Source: an uncultured Pseudomonadales bacterium (GTDB lineage Bacteria > Pseudomonadota > Gammaproteobacteria > Pseudomonadales > Porticoccaceae). From it: a DNA stretch of 64,000 bases. The first letter of the stretch is position 1. Each line of letters begins with the position of its first letter. Shown in pieces: positions 31,146 to 39,253 of the stretch. The translations under genes were made by a program, and so were the position numbers. A model generated the notes under the pieces. It saw nothing but the letters and a program-made list of their open reading frames with translations, had not been told where the DNA came from and ran no database searches. The DNA lies in assembly GCA_943788895.1 (NCBI GenBank), contig CALSRZ010000006.1, positions 81,330 through 145,329 on the forward strand. The letters run 5' to 3'.

Positions 31146-33277
31146 ATGGCGAAGATACCATTTAGTCAGTTTCACAAAGCCTGTGGCCTGCTGGCCCTGC
31201 TGTTATTAACCGGCATGGGTCAGGCTATTGCTGAGGAATTCACTGTTTTTGATCAGGGCAGCGCCCCATCTACCTGGGACAGAGGAATCAGCGCCTTTGA
31301 CTCGGCAATCGGCTATGGCGTCTGCAGCAATGACGGAGGCAATGGCTGCCCAAGTATCAGCTGGGCAACAGTCAACGACAGCCAGCGCGGCTCAGTACTG
31401 CAAATTAGCCACAGCGCTTCGGGCAATCTGGCCGGCCTGTTTATTTCCTCTGGTTCAGGTAAAAATTTGAGTAATTATGCCGGCGGTAATATTGTATTTG
31501 ATATTAAGGTGGTTTCTGGCAACAGCAATATCACTATGAAAATTGACTGCATATACCCCTGCACATCCGGCGACCAGCCACTGGGGAGCAAAGGAGCCTC
31601 AGGCTGGGAAACAGTCACTGTATCTGTGGACTCACTGGTTTCCTCTGGCTTAAATCTATCGCAAGTAGATACCGGCATAGTGATCTGGGCAAGTAACTCA
31701 ACAAGCACTGTATTCCGCATTGATAATGTTCGCTGGGAGACTTCTGGTGGCGGCGATGGCGGCGGTACTGGTGGAGGAACTGGCGGAGGCTCTGGCTCAG
31801 TCGGTTGCTATTGACTCAAGCAAATGGTTTCACCAAACCCAACTACCAAGTGGCGGCAGCTGGTATAACAACGAACAGCAGCATTACACCAACCGTATTG
31901 AGAACGCCTATGTCAGCGATGGCAGCCTGAAAATTGTTGCCAAAAAAGAATCCTTTTTTAATCAGGGACAAACCAAACAGTACACCTCTGCCCGCCTCAA
32001 TTCCAAATATGCCTTTAGATATGGGCGCGTGGTAGTTAGAGCAAAACTACCCACTGGCGCTGGCACCTGGCCAGCGATCTGGACTCTGGGTAAAAATATC
32101 AATGAAGCTGGCGCCTACTGGCAGACCCAGGGTTTCGGCAATACAAATTGGCCGGCCTGCGGTGAGATAGATATTATGGAGCACTGGGGTAATAACCAGA
32201 ACTTTGTCCAGAGTGCTATGCATACGCCGTCCAGCTATGGCGGCACCGTCAATCACGGCGGTCAGGTAATCAGCACAGCTTCCACACAATTCCACAACTA
32301 TGAGATGGATTGGAATAGCCAACGAATAATTTTTAGTGTTGATGGCAATGTTCATTACATCTACCAACCTTCCGTGAAAAACTCTTCCACCTGGCCCTAC
32401 AACGCAGAACAGTACCTGATATTAAATGTTGCTATACAGGACAGTATCGCGTCGAATTTCAGCCAGTCAGCTATGGAAATTGATTACGTTAGAGTCTATG
32501 CAGAAAATGCCAGCGCTTCCGCCCAGCCAATTTGGTCAGACGAATTTAATACCGACAGTGGAGTAGATACAGATGGCGATGGTATTGATGATAGCCTGGA
32601 CTCAGATGATGATAATGATACCTATGCTGATTCAATCGACGCCTTCCCGCTGGATAATTCCGAGTGGCTTGATACAGATTCCGACGGCACAGGTAATAAT
32701 GCCGATACGGATGATGATAACGACAACGTCAGTGATTCACAGGATGCATTCCCGCTGATTTCCTCAGAGTGGGCCGATGCAGATTCCGATGGCACTGGTG
32801 ACAATGCCGATACAGATGATGATAACGACAATGTCATCGACTCACAGGATGCCTTTCCCCTGAATTCTTCCGAGTGGCTTGATACAGATGGCGATAACAT
32901 TGGTAACAATGCAGATACTGACGATGATAACGATACCGTTATTGACTCACTGGATGCATTCTCACTGTTAGCCACTGAATCGATTGATACAGATGGTGAT
33001 GGCATCGGTGATAACGCCGATACAGATGATGATGGCGACGGTATCCTCGATAGTCTGGACAGCTTCCCATTGGATTCAACCAACACGCCAACCAATGTTA
33101 TGGATATTGATGGTAATGGCCAGAGTAGATGGATTAACGGATGTTATGCTGGTTCTTCGCTATGTATTTGGCTTTAGCGGTGAATCCTTGATCGATGGAG
33201 TCGTTGGCGATAATGCTACCCGAACCAGTGCCGCTGAAATTGAGGCTCATCTTGAATCACTGATGCCGACTTTTTAA
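31146..33277 (+). CDS. Secreted GH16 laminarinase-like glycoside hydrolase with TSP3 repeats, two frame breaks
   Basis: Start ATG 31146 with GAGGGG nine bases before. Order: signal peptide (about 1-30, ending GQAIA); a beta-rich accessory domain (about 31-195) like the ExoP C-terminal/CBM-type module; a Gly-rich linker; the GH16 catalytic domain with nucleophile and acid/base in GEIDIMEHWG (about 32160-32190); a run of Asp-rich thrombospondin type 3-like calcium repeats (DTDGDGIDD, DTDDDNDN); and a C-terminal EF-hand/dockerin-like module DIDGNGQVDGLTDVMLVLR. Breaks: about 31790-31806, where the first strand motif of GH16 is missing, and near 33130, where one extra A shifts frame. Likely beta-1,3-glucan hydrolysis outside the cell. 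Confidence 0.88.
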
Positions 33278-33293
33278 AAGAGAAGATAAGTTA

Positions 33294-34187
33294 ATGGAAA
33301 GGATTGCCCTGTCTGACAGCCTTGCGCTCTCGCGCATTATCTATGGAATGTGGCGACTAACAGACGACACAGATACATCCACCGGACATGTTCAAGCCAA
33401 GATCGAAGCCTGTCTGGATCAGGGCATAACCAGCTTTGATCAAGCGGATATCTACGGTGGTTATACCAGCGAAACGCTGCTGGGGAAAACCCTGCAACAG
33501 GCACCTAGTTTGCGCGAGCAAATGGAAATAATTACCAAATGCAATATCGTAGCGCCCTGCGGAATTCATTCGGATAAACGCCTTAAACACTACAACAGTT
33601 CCGAAAAATATATCAATCAAAGCGTCGAACGCTCTCTTCGCGAAATGTCGATTGATCATATCGACTTACTATTGCTTCACCGCCCAGACCCACTATTAGA
33701 TGCTGATGAAACCGGCGCCGCTCTCGACAAGCTGGTTAAAAGTGGCAAGGTAAAAGCTATTGGAGTTTCAAACTTCCGCCCCTGGGATCTGGATCTACTG
33801 CAGTCGCGGATGAGCAATAAACTTGTCACCAACCAAATTGAGATCAGTCTTGCCGAGAATTCCGCACTGACTAATGGTGATTTGGCACATTTGCAGCAAC
33901 ATAGAATTGCGCCTATGGCCTGGTCTCCGCTGGCCGGTGGCTCGCTGTTTCAAGAGCCGCACTGCGATTTAAGCTTAAATTTAGAAAAGATGGCTGAGGC
34001 GTTTGCTGTTGATGCCACTTCACTTGCCATTGCCTGGCTGCTGAAACATCCAGCGAATATTTTGCCGATTATGGGAAGTAATAATATTCAGCGGATAGAG
34101 AGCTTTTCTAAGGCGTTGGAGATTGAACTGGATCAACAGTCCTGGTTTGAGCTCTATGAGGCGGCTAAAGGGCGTGAGGTGGCTTAA
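33294..34187 (+). CDS. Aldo/keto reductase (YdhF-like)
   Basis: A 297-residue NADPH-dependent oxidoreductase with a TIM barrel. The catalytic Asp and Tyr are in FDQADIYGGYTSE (about 44-56), the active-site Lys in EIITKCNI (about 79), and the catalytic-His region in IDLLLLHRPDPLL (about 123). C-terminal cofactor residues lie in LPIMGSNNIQRI. It best resembles the E. coli YdhF group. It starts 17 bases after the GH16 stop and may be cotranscribed; a metabolic link to glucan use is only conjecture. Confidence 0.92.
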   Translation: MERIALSDSLALSRIIYGMWRLTDDTDTSTGHVQAKIEACLDQGITSFDQADIYGGYTSETLLGKTLQQAPSLREQMEIITKCNIVAPCGIHSDKRLKHYNSSEKYINQSVERSLREMSIDHIDLLLLHRPDPLLDADETGAALDKLVKSGKVKAIGVSNFRPWDLDLLQSRMSNKLVTNQIEISLAENSALTNGDLAHLQQHRIAPMAWSPLAGGSLFQEPHCDLSLNLEKMAEAFAVDATSLAIAWLLKHPANILPIMGSNNIQRIESFSKALEIELDQQSWFELYEAAKGREVA

Positions 34188-34208
34188 AGCTAAAGCTTCA
34201 GCCTTGCT

Positions 34209-34535
34209 CTACCTAAAACCGATTACTCCCCTTTTGATAAGAACAATGCAAAGCCCTGAAACGCCATAACTGACCAGAGCCATGTAAATAAGACCCATCA
34301 TATCAATGCTACTAAAATGAGTAATAAGACTGCCTGTCAGCTGGTTGATCGGCGAGAAAAATAAAGCCAAACAGGTGATAAATAATAACAGCGAAGCCCA
34401 CAACTTCTTTTGCAACTTTTTCGATGCCTGTTCTTGAGCGATAAGTGTCAAGGTATAAAAGCTAAACAGCTCTTTGTCTCTTTGGGCGTATGAGACGGTC
34501 TTTTCGAGATTTATAGTCTCTTCGAATAAATTCAT
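34209..34535 (-). CDS. Small membrane protein of the ECF sigma operon
   Basis: A 108-residue protein with a soluble N-terminal half (about 1-42, charged, helical) and two predicted transmembrane segments (about 45-62, LWASLLLFITCLALFF, and 76-100). Its ATG overlaps the sigma gene stop by four bases, so translation is coupled. Position and topology (cytoplasmic head plus membrane helices) would suit an anti-sigma factor, but no known anti-sigma domain (zinc or ASD) is visible, so this is only a guess. Confidence 0.7.
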   Translation of the reverse strand: MNLFEETINLEKTVSYAQRDKELFSFYTLTLIAQEQASKKLQKKLWASLLLFITCLALFFSPINQLTGSLITHFSSIDMMGLIYMALVSYGVSGLCIVLIKRGVIGFR

Positions 34536-35023
34536 TTTAATTTCTCCAAAGCACGACTTATTTTAGATTTTACGGTGCCGGGTTTTAGGTCTAAAAAGTC
34601 GGCCATATCATTGATCTGATAGTCGTAAATATATTTGAGAGTAAAGAGAATCTTTTCATCTTCGGTTAACGGTTTGATCAAATCAAAAAACCCCGTATTA
34701 CCTTCAAGTTGGGGCGAATAGCTCTGCTCACTGCCACTGCCTAAATCCGTGTATTTCTGCTCCTTTTTAATCATATCCCTAAAGCAGTTAACAGCAATCC
34801 CTGTAAGCCAATATTTATAGGTCTTGCGAGAATCAAAGCTTTTAAGGTAGCTGTAAGACTTAAGAAAACTTTGCTGAGAGATATCCTCAGCAAGTTCTCT
34901 ATTACCCGAAGTCAGGCGCATACCCAATCCAAACAAATAGTCAGCATAGCGCTGAATAAGCACCCCATAATGGTGGTTTCCACCTTTAAGGGCTCTTTTT
35001 ACCAGCTCTTCATCTGTGTCCAT
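34532..35023 (-). CDS. ECF-type RNA polymerase sigma factor
   Basis: A 163-residue sigma-70-family protein. Region 2 (about 10-80) includes LIQRYADYLFGLGMRLTSGNRELAEDISQQSF and YKYWLTGIAVNCFRD; region 4 (about 110-163) includes DEKILFTLKYIYDYQINDMADFLDLKPGTVKSKISRALEKL, a clear helix-turn-helix. Short, without region 3, hence ECF. It shares one base with the preceding gene (TAATG) and overlaps the following one, so three genes form one tight operon starting at 35415. Confidence 0.93.
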   Translation of the reverse strand: MDTDEELVKRALKGGNHHYGVLIQRYADYLFGLGMRLTSGNRELAEDISQQSFLKSYSYLKSFDSRKTYKYWLTGIAVNCFRDMIKKEQKYTDLGSGSEQSYSPQLEGNTGFFDLIKPLTEDEKILFTLKYIYDYQINDMADFLDLKPGTVKSKISRALEKLK

Positions 35024-35415
35024 TAAACAGCATCATCAAGGTTCTTATTCTTAGCGTAAATGCCATAGGCAAGAAACGCCAAACCCAGTGATGCTACCAG
35101 TAATCCTGAGGCCCAAACTACCGTCGCATGCAATCCAAAGTACCCCAGCATTACGACACCTACACCTATGCCAATTAAAATCGCACCAGATTTAATATCA
35201 CTGATTTTTTTATCTTCTTCTTTGTAGCCTGGAATACTTTGCAATAATTCTGGCGATAGCTCTTGCCCGCTTTCAATTAATTTTTGTAGGGATGCGTGAA
35301 ACTGCTGCTTCTTTTTGTTATTGAAGTGCAACGCAGTCCAGACGATAAATACCGGCATTCCAAAAACACCGACTATGCCAACGATTGGTACTAATGAGTC
35401 TATAAAGCCTTCCAT
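35023..35415 (-). CDS. DUF6249-like membrane protein, first gene of ECF operon
   Basis: A 130-residue protein with an N-terminal hydrophobic segment (about 8-28, LVPIVGIVGVFGMPVFIVW), a basic/polar middle (FNNKKKQQFHASLQKLIESGQELSPELL) and two further transmembrane helices (about 78-120). The pattern 'membrane segment, KKK..., GQ-LPPELL, two helices' is that of DUF6249 proteins often coded with ECF sigma factors. Function is unknown. A truncated copy of its 5' part with its promoter lies just upstream (35518-35730). Confidence 0.75.
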   Translation of the reverse strand: MEGFIDSLVPIVGIVGVFGMPVFIVWTALHFNNKKKQQFHASLQKLIESGQELSPELLQSIPGYKEEDKKISDIKSGAILIGIGVGVVMLGYFGLHATVVWASGLLVASLGLAFLAYGIYAKNKNLDDAV

Positions 35416-35454
35416 AATTTTTTCCTTATTGCTTTGGTTAAGTTGGGTCCTTCA

Positions 35455-35491
35455 GATATATATACCTTGGGTATCGGCAAAAGGTTGCAAG
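35455..35491 (-). promoter_or_regulatory. Putative ECF-dependent promoter of the sigma operon
   Basis: On the minus strand TTGCAACCTTTTGCC is followed by CCCAAGGTATATATAT; the AACC -35 core and the GTATAT element are 17 bases apart. Both elements recur in the duplicated copy at 35690-35721 (GCAACCTTTCCCC ... CCAAGGTATATAT), while the flanking bases differ. AACC at -35 is the usual ECF core, so autoregulation is likely. Inferred, not proven. Confidence 0.45.
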
Positions 35492-35517
35492 GTTTTTTTA
35501 AATGGATCGACTTATAC

Positions 35518-35646
35518 CTAAGTTAATATAGCAGAGTAAATATAGATGGAGTTGAAATTCAGTGCGAACCACACGAAAAATACTGGCATTGCAAAAACAC
35601 CGACTATGCCAACAGTGGGTACTAATGAGTCTTTAAAGGTTTCCAT
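35518..35646 (-). pseudogene. Truncated duplicate of the DUF6249-like gene
   Basis: A 42-residue reading frame starting METFKDSLVPTVGIVGVFAM that matches MEGFIDSLVPIVGIVGVFGM at 35415, then diverges after about residue 32 (ALNFNSIYIYSAILT) and stops. The similarity continues upstream through the promoter (to about 35730), so a segment of about 170 bases carrying promoter, leader and the first 30 codons was duplicated. It could still be expressed as a one-helix membrane peptide. Differences between copies are substitutions spread along the length, so the duplication is not recent. Confidence 0.8.
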
Positions 35647-35689
35647 GATTTTTTCCTTTTTGTCCTGATTAAGTTGTGTCCTTCAAAGA

Positions 35690-35721
35690 TATATACCTTG
35701 GGTATTGGGGAAAGGTTGCGA
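35690..35721 (-). promoter_or_regulatory. Duplicated ECF-type promoter in front of the truncated copy
   Basis: Same elements as the operon promoter (CGCAACCTTT and AAGGTATATAT, minus strand), kept despite changes around them. Conservation of these blocks in a duplicate suggests they still bind the sigma factor. Confidence 0.4.
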
Positions 35722-35823
35722 GGTTTATTGTTTTAGCATGAAGCCTCTTAGAGTGAAGTTAATATAGCAGGCGACAGCCTATTCATATATGATCATTTTC
35801 TCAGCTAACGGAGTATTTTCACT

Positions 35824-36258
35824 ATGGTCGAGATGCCACTTTACTGTGTGATATGCAGCACGAATAAACACCCAAGCTTAATGATATCGATTGATACTTG
35901 TCACGACTGTCAGGACAGGAATCGTTATTGCGATAATTGCGGCGGCAATCGTTTAGCCAAGGTATGGCTCGAAGGCAACTGTCCTGAATGTAAATTAGGC
36001 GGTGATATATCTGCCAAACCAACAGTCAATAGCAAAATCATCAGACCAAATATCATTGACCACCTATCTGCTTTGGGCTGGCTCCTGCTGATATTGGCAA
36101 TATGTACCGCATTTATAGTTTCTAAGCAGATGAGTGTTATTTTTGCAGCACTCATTATTGCTTCGGGAATAATCCAACTATTAATCTTGCTAGGACTCTC
36201 AGAAGTAATAGACCAGCTTTATAAAATTAATGTAAACACATCTAAACCTGACAAGTAA
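35824..36258 (+). CDS. Zinc-ribbon membrane protein, paralogue 1
   Basis: A 144-residue protein with a Cys-rich head: YCVICSTNK, DTCHDCQDR, RYCDNCGGN and GNCPECKLG give four CxxC pairs, enough for two zinc sites, within residues about 8-57. Two transmembrane helices follow (about 84-103 and 108-128). It resembles the next gene in cysteine layout (CxxC x4, 'K-W/SW-E-x-x-CPxC'). I recognise no named family. Located between the ECF operon and the tRNA-Ser repeats, both genes on plus. Confidence 0.7.
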   Translation: MVEMPLYCVICSTNKHPSLMISIDTCHDCQDRNRYCDNCGGNRLAKVWLEGNCPECKLGGDISAKPTVNSKIIRPNIIDHLSALGWLLLILAICTAFIVSKQMSVIFAALIIASGIIQLLILLGLSEVIDQLYKINVNTSKPDK

Positions 36259-36291
36259 TATAGGTAACCCTCAGGAACAGGAGCAGAGAAA

Positions 36292-36663
36292 TTGAGCATC
36301 CAATGCAGCGTCTGTGCAGCAGACAAAAACACTGATGAAATGTATAACAATCAATACTGTTCGAGATGTGCGGAAACCTATCGATTTTGTGAATTTTGCA
36401 AAGAAACCTTTGTAAGAAAGAGCTGGCGAGAAGATGACTGCCCCAGTTGTGAAGCCACTAATATTCGAGTGACCACCTACCAAGAAAGCACTGAAGAAGA
36501 GAAACGAAATACCCCTGACCCTATTTCAGTAAAAGTCATGAATATCGACATACCCTTCGGGTCTATGGTTTTGTTAATAATCAAATGGACTTTCGCATCG
36601 ATCCCCGCAGGTATAATCCTCTGGTTCATATGGATGCTTCTAATTAGCTTAACAAGTCTTTGA
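36292..36663 (+). CDS. Zinc-ribbon membrane protein, paralogue 2
   Basis: A 123-residue protein starting at TTG 36292 with GGAG eight bases upstream; the next ATG (36340) would cut the first CxxC pair. Cys pairs: QCSVCAAD, YCSRCAET, RFCEFCKET and DDCPSCEAT, the same order as the preceding gene, then one long hydrophobic C-terminal stretch (about 88-120). The pair probably arose by duplication and is likely cotranscribed (33-base gap). Function unknown. Confidence 0.68.
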   Translation: MSIQCSVCAADKNTDEMYNNQYCSRCAETYRFCEFCKETFVRKSWREDDCPSCEATNIRVTTYQESTEEEKRNTPDPISVKVMNIDIPFGSMVLLIIKWTFASIPAGIILWFIWMLLISLTSL

Positions 36664-36679
36664 ACGATTTGGCGGGTAT

Positions 36680-37290
36680 TGAGAGAAGGGTTTAAAGGAT
36701 TAGCATGATTGGGTTGGTGCTGGGTGAAGGGATTGATTGTTAAGACCCTAAAGGGACTTAACAACCCCTGCGGGGCGCCCTGCGTGCGTCCAAAATGCAT
36801 GCGCATTTAGTGATCACTAGCAGGCTGAAGCCTGTTATTTAGTCCTGCGGACCGCCTGCGGCGTCCAAAATGCATGCGCATTTAGTCGAACCGGCTAGGG
36901 TTCTCACCCGAATTCTTCGCAAATAAAAAAGCCCCCTTCTTGAGAGGAGGGCTTAACGGAATAGCATGTTGGGTGGGTACTGGGAGAAGGGATTGATAAA
37001 TAACAGGCTGAAGCCTGTTATTTAGTCCTGCGGACCGCCTGCGGCGTCCAAAATGCATGCGCATTTAGTCGAACCGGCTAGGGTTCTCACCCGAATTCTT
37101 CGCAAATAGAAAAGCCCCCTTCTTGAGAGGAGGGCTTAACGGAATAGCATGTTGGGTGGGTACTGGGAGAAGGGATTGATAAATAACAGGCTGAAGCCTG
37201 TTATTTAGTCCTGCGGACCGCCTGCGGCGTCCAAAATGCATGCGCATTTAGTCGAACCGGCTAGGGTTCTCACCCGAATTCTTCGCAAAT
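36680..37290. repeat. 183-bp tandem repeat array downstream of tRNA-Ser
   Basis: Exact period 183 bases: AGTCCTGCGGACCGCC starts at 36841, 37024 and 37207. Two almost identical full units (36841-37023 and 37024-37206; one A/G difference seen in the AAATAAAAAA/AAATAGAAAA tract), a partial unit toward the tRNA (37207-37290) and a diverged older unit (36680-36840). Each unit holds a perfect 12-bp palindrome with arms AAATAACAGGCT (36998-37023, 37181-37206), a GC-rich hairpin around GGACGCCGCAGGCGGTCC and a terminator-like stem (GCCCCCTTCT...GGAGGGCT). Read on the minus strand it directly follows tRNA-Ser. Confidence 0.92.
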
Positions 37291-37320
37291 AAAAAAGCCC
37301 CCTAAAAGGGGGCTTTTTTA
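37290..37320. terminator. Terminator after tRNA-Ser
   Basis: Perfect stem AAAAAAGCCCCCT/AGGGGGCTTTTTT starting 3 bases after the tRNA CCA on the minus strand, strong in both directions. It separates the tRNA from the repeat array unless read through. Confidence 0.85.
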
Positions 37321-37322
37321 TT

Positions 37323-37413
37323 TGGCGGAGAAAGAGGGATTCGAACCCTCGATACGCTATTAACGTATACGCCCTTAGCAGGGGCGCGCCTTCAGCCACT
37401 CGGCCATTTCTCC
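37323..37413 (-). tRNA. tRNA-Ser (anticodon GCU)
   Basis: Class II tRNA with encoded CCA. Acceptor GGAGAAA/TTTCTCC, D arm TGGCCGAGTGGCTGAAGGC, anticodon stem CCCCT-GCTAAGG with GCT at 34-36, long variable arm with CGTATACG, T loop GTTCGAATC. It lies downstream of csrA on the same strand; the alaS-lysC-csrA-tRNA-Ser order is common in Pseudomonas relatives. The 153 bases to csrA hold nothing clear. Confidence 0.97.
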
Positions 37414-37566
37414 ATAAACTTGTATACCGTTTTGCCTGCTAGTGTTGTCAGGCTCGCCCGGTCGCGGGTTGCTTTCTAAGGGTGATATTGTGCCTCGTTA
37501 GAAACAACTATGCCGCCCTTAAACAGCGGCGGCATAATAGCACATTGACGAAAAAATCAAACCAGT

Positions 37567-37773
37567 TTATTCAGCTGAATCGTCGGCTGCAGGCGCTGCA
37601 TTTCCGCCCTTCTCCATTTGGATACGCTGATAGATTTCTTCACGATGTACGGCGACTTCTTTTGGTGCATTTACACCCAGTCGAACCTGATTTCCTCGAA
37701 CTCCCAATACCGTAACGGTGACATCATCACCAATTACAAGAGTCTCTCCTACACGTCTAGTAAGTATTAACAT
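37567..37773 (-). CDS. csrA: Carbon storage regulator CsrA
   Basis: Post-transcriptional regulator that binds GGA motifs in mRNA leaders. [44 protein letters not shown] type sequence: Arg44 and Leu4 of the RNA-binding surface are present ([19 protein letters not shown]). The 68 residues include an Ala/Asp-rich tail a little longer than the E. coli protein (61). Preceded by lysC, 187 bases upstream. Confidence 0.97.
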   Translation of the reverse strand: MLILTRRVGETLVIGDDVTVTVLGVRGNQVRLGVNAPKEVAVHREEIYQRIQMEKGGNAAPAADDSAE

Positions 37774-37960
37774 ATATTGCTCCTACACTGCTGTTCACCA
37801 ATCATTGGTGAAGAATATTTCCTTAATCCGCCATACTCACTGTTTTATATCTAGTGGTCACGGCCAATCCCCCCGGTTGAACGCTGCTCTAAGGTTTAAA
37901 CCTCTCCCAAGCAGCGCAGAATCTAACAGTTTTTAACTGCTGTGTCCAAAATCTGACCGC

Positions 37961-39187
37961 TTATGCATCCGATTGTTCAAGTCCAAACGCAGAATGTAGC
38001 GCTCTAACTGCCAATTCTAAGTACCGCTCCTCAATTACCACGGTTATTTTAATTTCTGAGGTAGTAATCAGCTGGATATTAATGCCTTCTGCCGCCAATG
38101 ATTCAAACATGGTTGCAGCCACACCCGCATGGGAACGCATACCCACACCGACAATCGATACCTTAACAATACGGTCGTCTGTATCGACTTCAATAGCACC
38201 GAGATCAGCTGCAATTTTCTCCAGAAGATCAGAGGCCCTTTTTAGGTCGTTGCGATGCACTGTAAAGGTGATCGTCGCCGAGTTGTCTTTGGCGACGTTC
38301 TGCACGATTACATCAATTTCAATATTGGCCGCACTAACAGCACCCAATACTTTGTAGGCAACACCGGGCTGATCCGGTATACCGCGAATAGTTAATTTAG
38401 CTTCGTCGCGGTTAAACGCGATACCTGAAACAACTGGTTTTTCCATCTGATCGTCATCCTCGAGAGAAATCAACGTGCCTGGACCATCTTCAAAACTGGA
38501 CATCACACGTAGTGGTACATTGTATTTTCCAGCAAATTCAACAGAGCGAATCTGCAATATCTTTGAACCCTGACTGGCCATTTCCAGCATTTCTTCAAAG
38601 GTAATCTTATCGAGTCGTCGCGCTTCAGCGACAACTCTGGGGTCGGTGGTGTAAACACCATCGACATCTGTATAGATCTGGCACTCATCGGCATTTAGCG
38701 CGGCAGCCAGTGCCACTGCTGTGGTATCTGAACCACCGCGTCCGAGGGTGGTTATATTGCCGGCATCATCGGCTCCCTGAAAACCGGCCACAACAACTAC
38801 TTTACCGGCCTCCAGATCGTCCTGAATACGGTGTCCGTCGATTTCCTGAATACGTGCCTTACCGTGGGCATTATCGGTCAGGATTCGCACCTGGCCGCCA
38901 GTGTAGGAGCGCGCTTCAATACCAGCTTCCTGCAGTGCCATACACAACAGTGCAATAGTTACCTGCTCACCGGTCGAAACCAACACATCCATCTCACGGA
39001 GATTCGGCTGTTCCTGAATCTCGCTGGCAAGACCAATCAATCGATTGGTTTCTCCGCTCATCGCTGAAACGGCGACCACAATCTTGTCGCCGGCACGATG
39101 GCCTGCGGCTACTTTTTCGGCAACAGCTTTAATTCGGTCAACAGTGCCTACCGAGGTGCCGCCATACTTTTGAACAATTAAACTCAT
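37961..39187 (-). CDS. lysC: Aspartate kinase
   Basis: First enzyme of the lysine/threonine/methionine branch from aspartate. The 408-residue product starts LIVQKYGGTSVGT (ATP-binding Lys) and carries the kinase domain to about residue 245, with FQGADDAGNITTLGRGGSDTTAVAL and the TDVDGVYTTDPR loop. Two ACT domains (about 265-335 and 345-405) bind feedback effectors. It lacks a fused homoserine dehydrogenase, like the Pseudomonas enzyme. Confidence 0.97.
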   Translation of the reverse strand: MSLIVQKYGGTSVGTVDRIKAVAEKVAAGHRAGDKIVVAVSAMSGETNRLIGLASEIQEQPNLREMDVLVSTGEQVTIALLCMALQEAGIEARSYTGGQVRILTDNAHGKARIQEIDGHRIQDDLEAGKVVVVAGFQGADDAGNITTLGRGGSDTTAVALAAALNADECQIYTDVDGVYTTDPRVVAEARRLDKITFEEMLEMASQGSKILQIRSVEFAGKYNVPLRVMSSFEDGPGTLISLEDDDQMEKPVVSGIAFNRDEAKLTIRGIPDQPGVAYKVLGAVSAANIEIDVIVQNVAKDNSATITFTVHRNDLKRASDLLEKIAADLGAIEVDTDDRIVKVSIVGVGMRSHAGVAATMFESLAAEGINIQLITTSEIKITVVIEERYLELAVRALHSAFGLEQSDA

Positions 39188-39253
39188 CTTATATATCTAC
39201 TTAGATAAAAAGGTCGCTGATTAAACAGCAATTTCGGTTAAAAGTTAAGGACT

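Noticed and set aside
32622..33095. Minus-strand Ser-rich frame of 157 codons
   Set aside because: Shadow of the Asp-rich calcium repeats (GAT/GAC codons read in complement).
36882..37247. Two identical 60-codon frames (MRMHFGRRRRSAG...) in the tandem repeats
   Set aside because: No ribosome site, and the frame follows from a period divisible by three. Kept only as a remark on the repeat array.
37205..37399. Minus-strand 64-codon frame across tRNA-Ser
   Set aside because: It overlaps the tRNA and the repeat unit and has no family or ribosome site.
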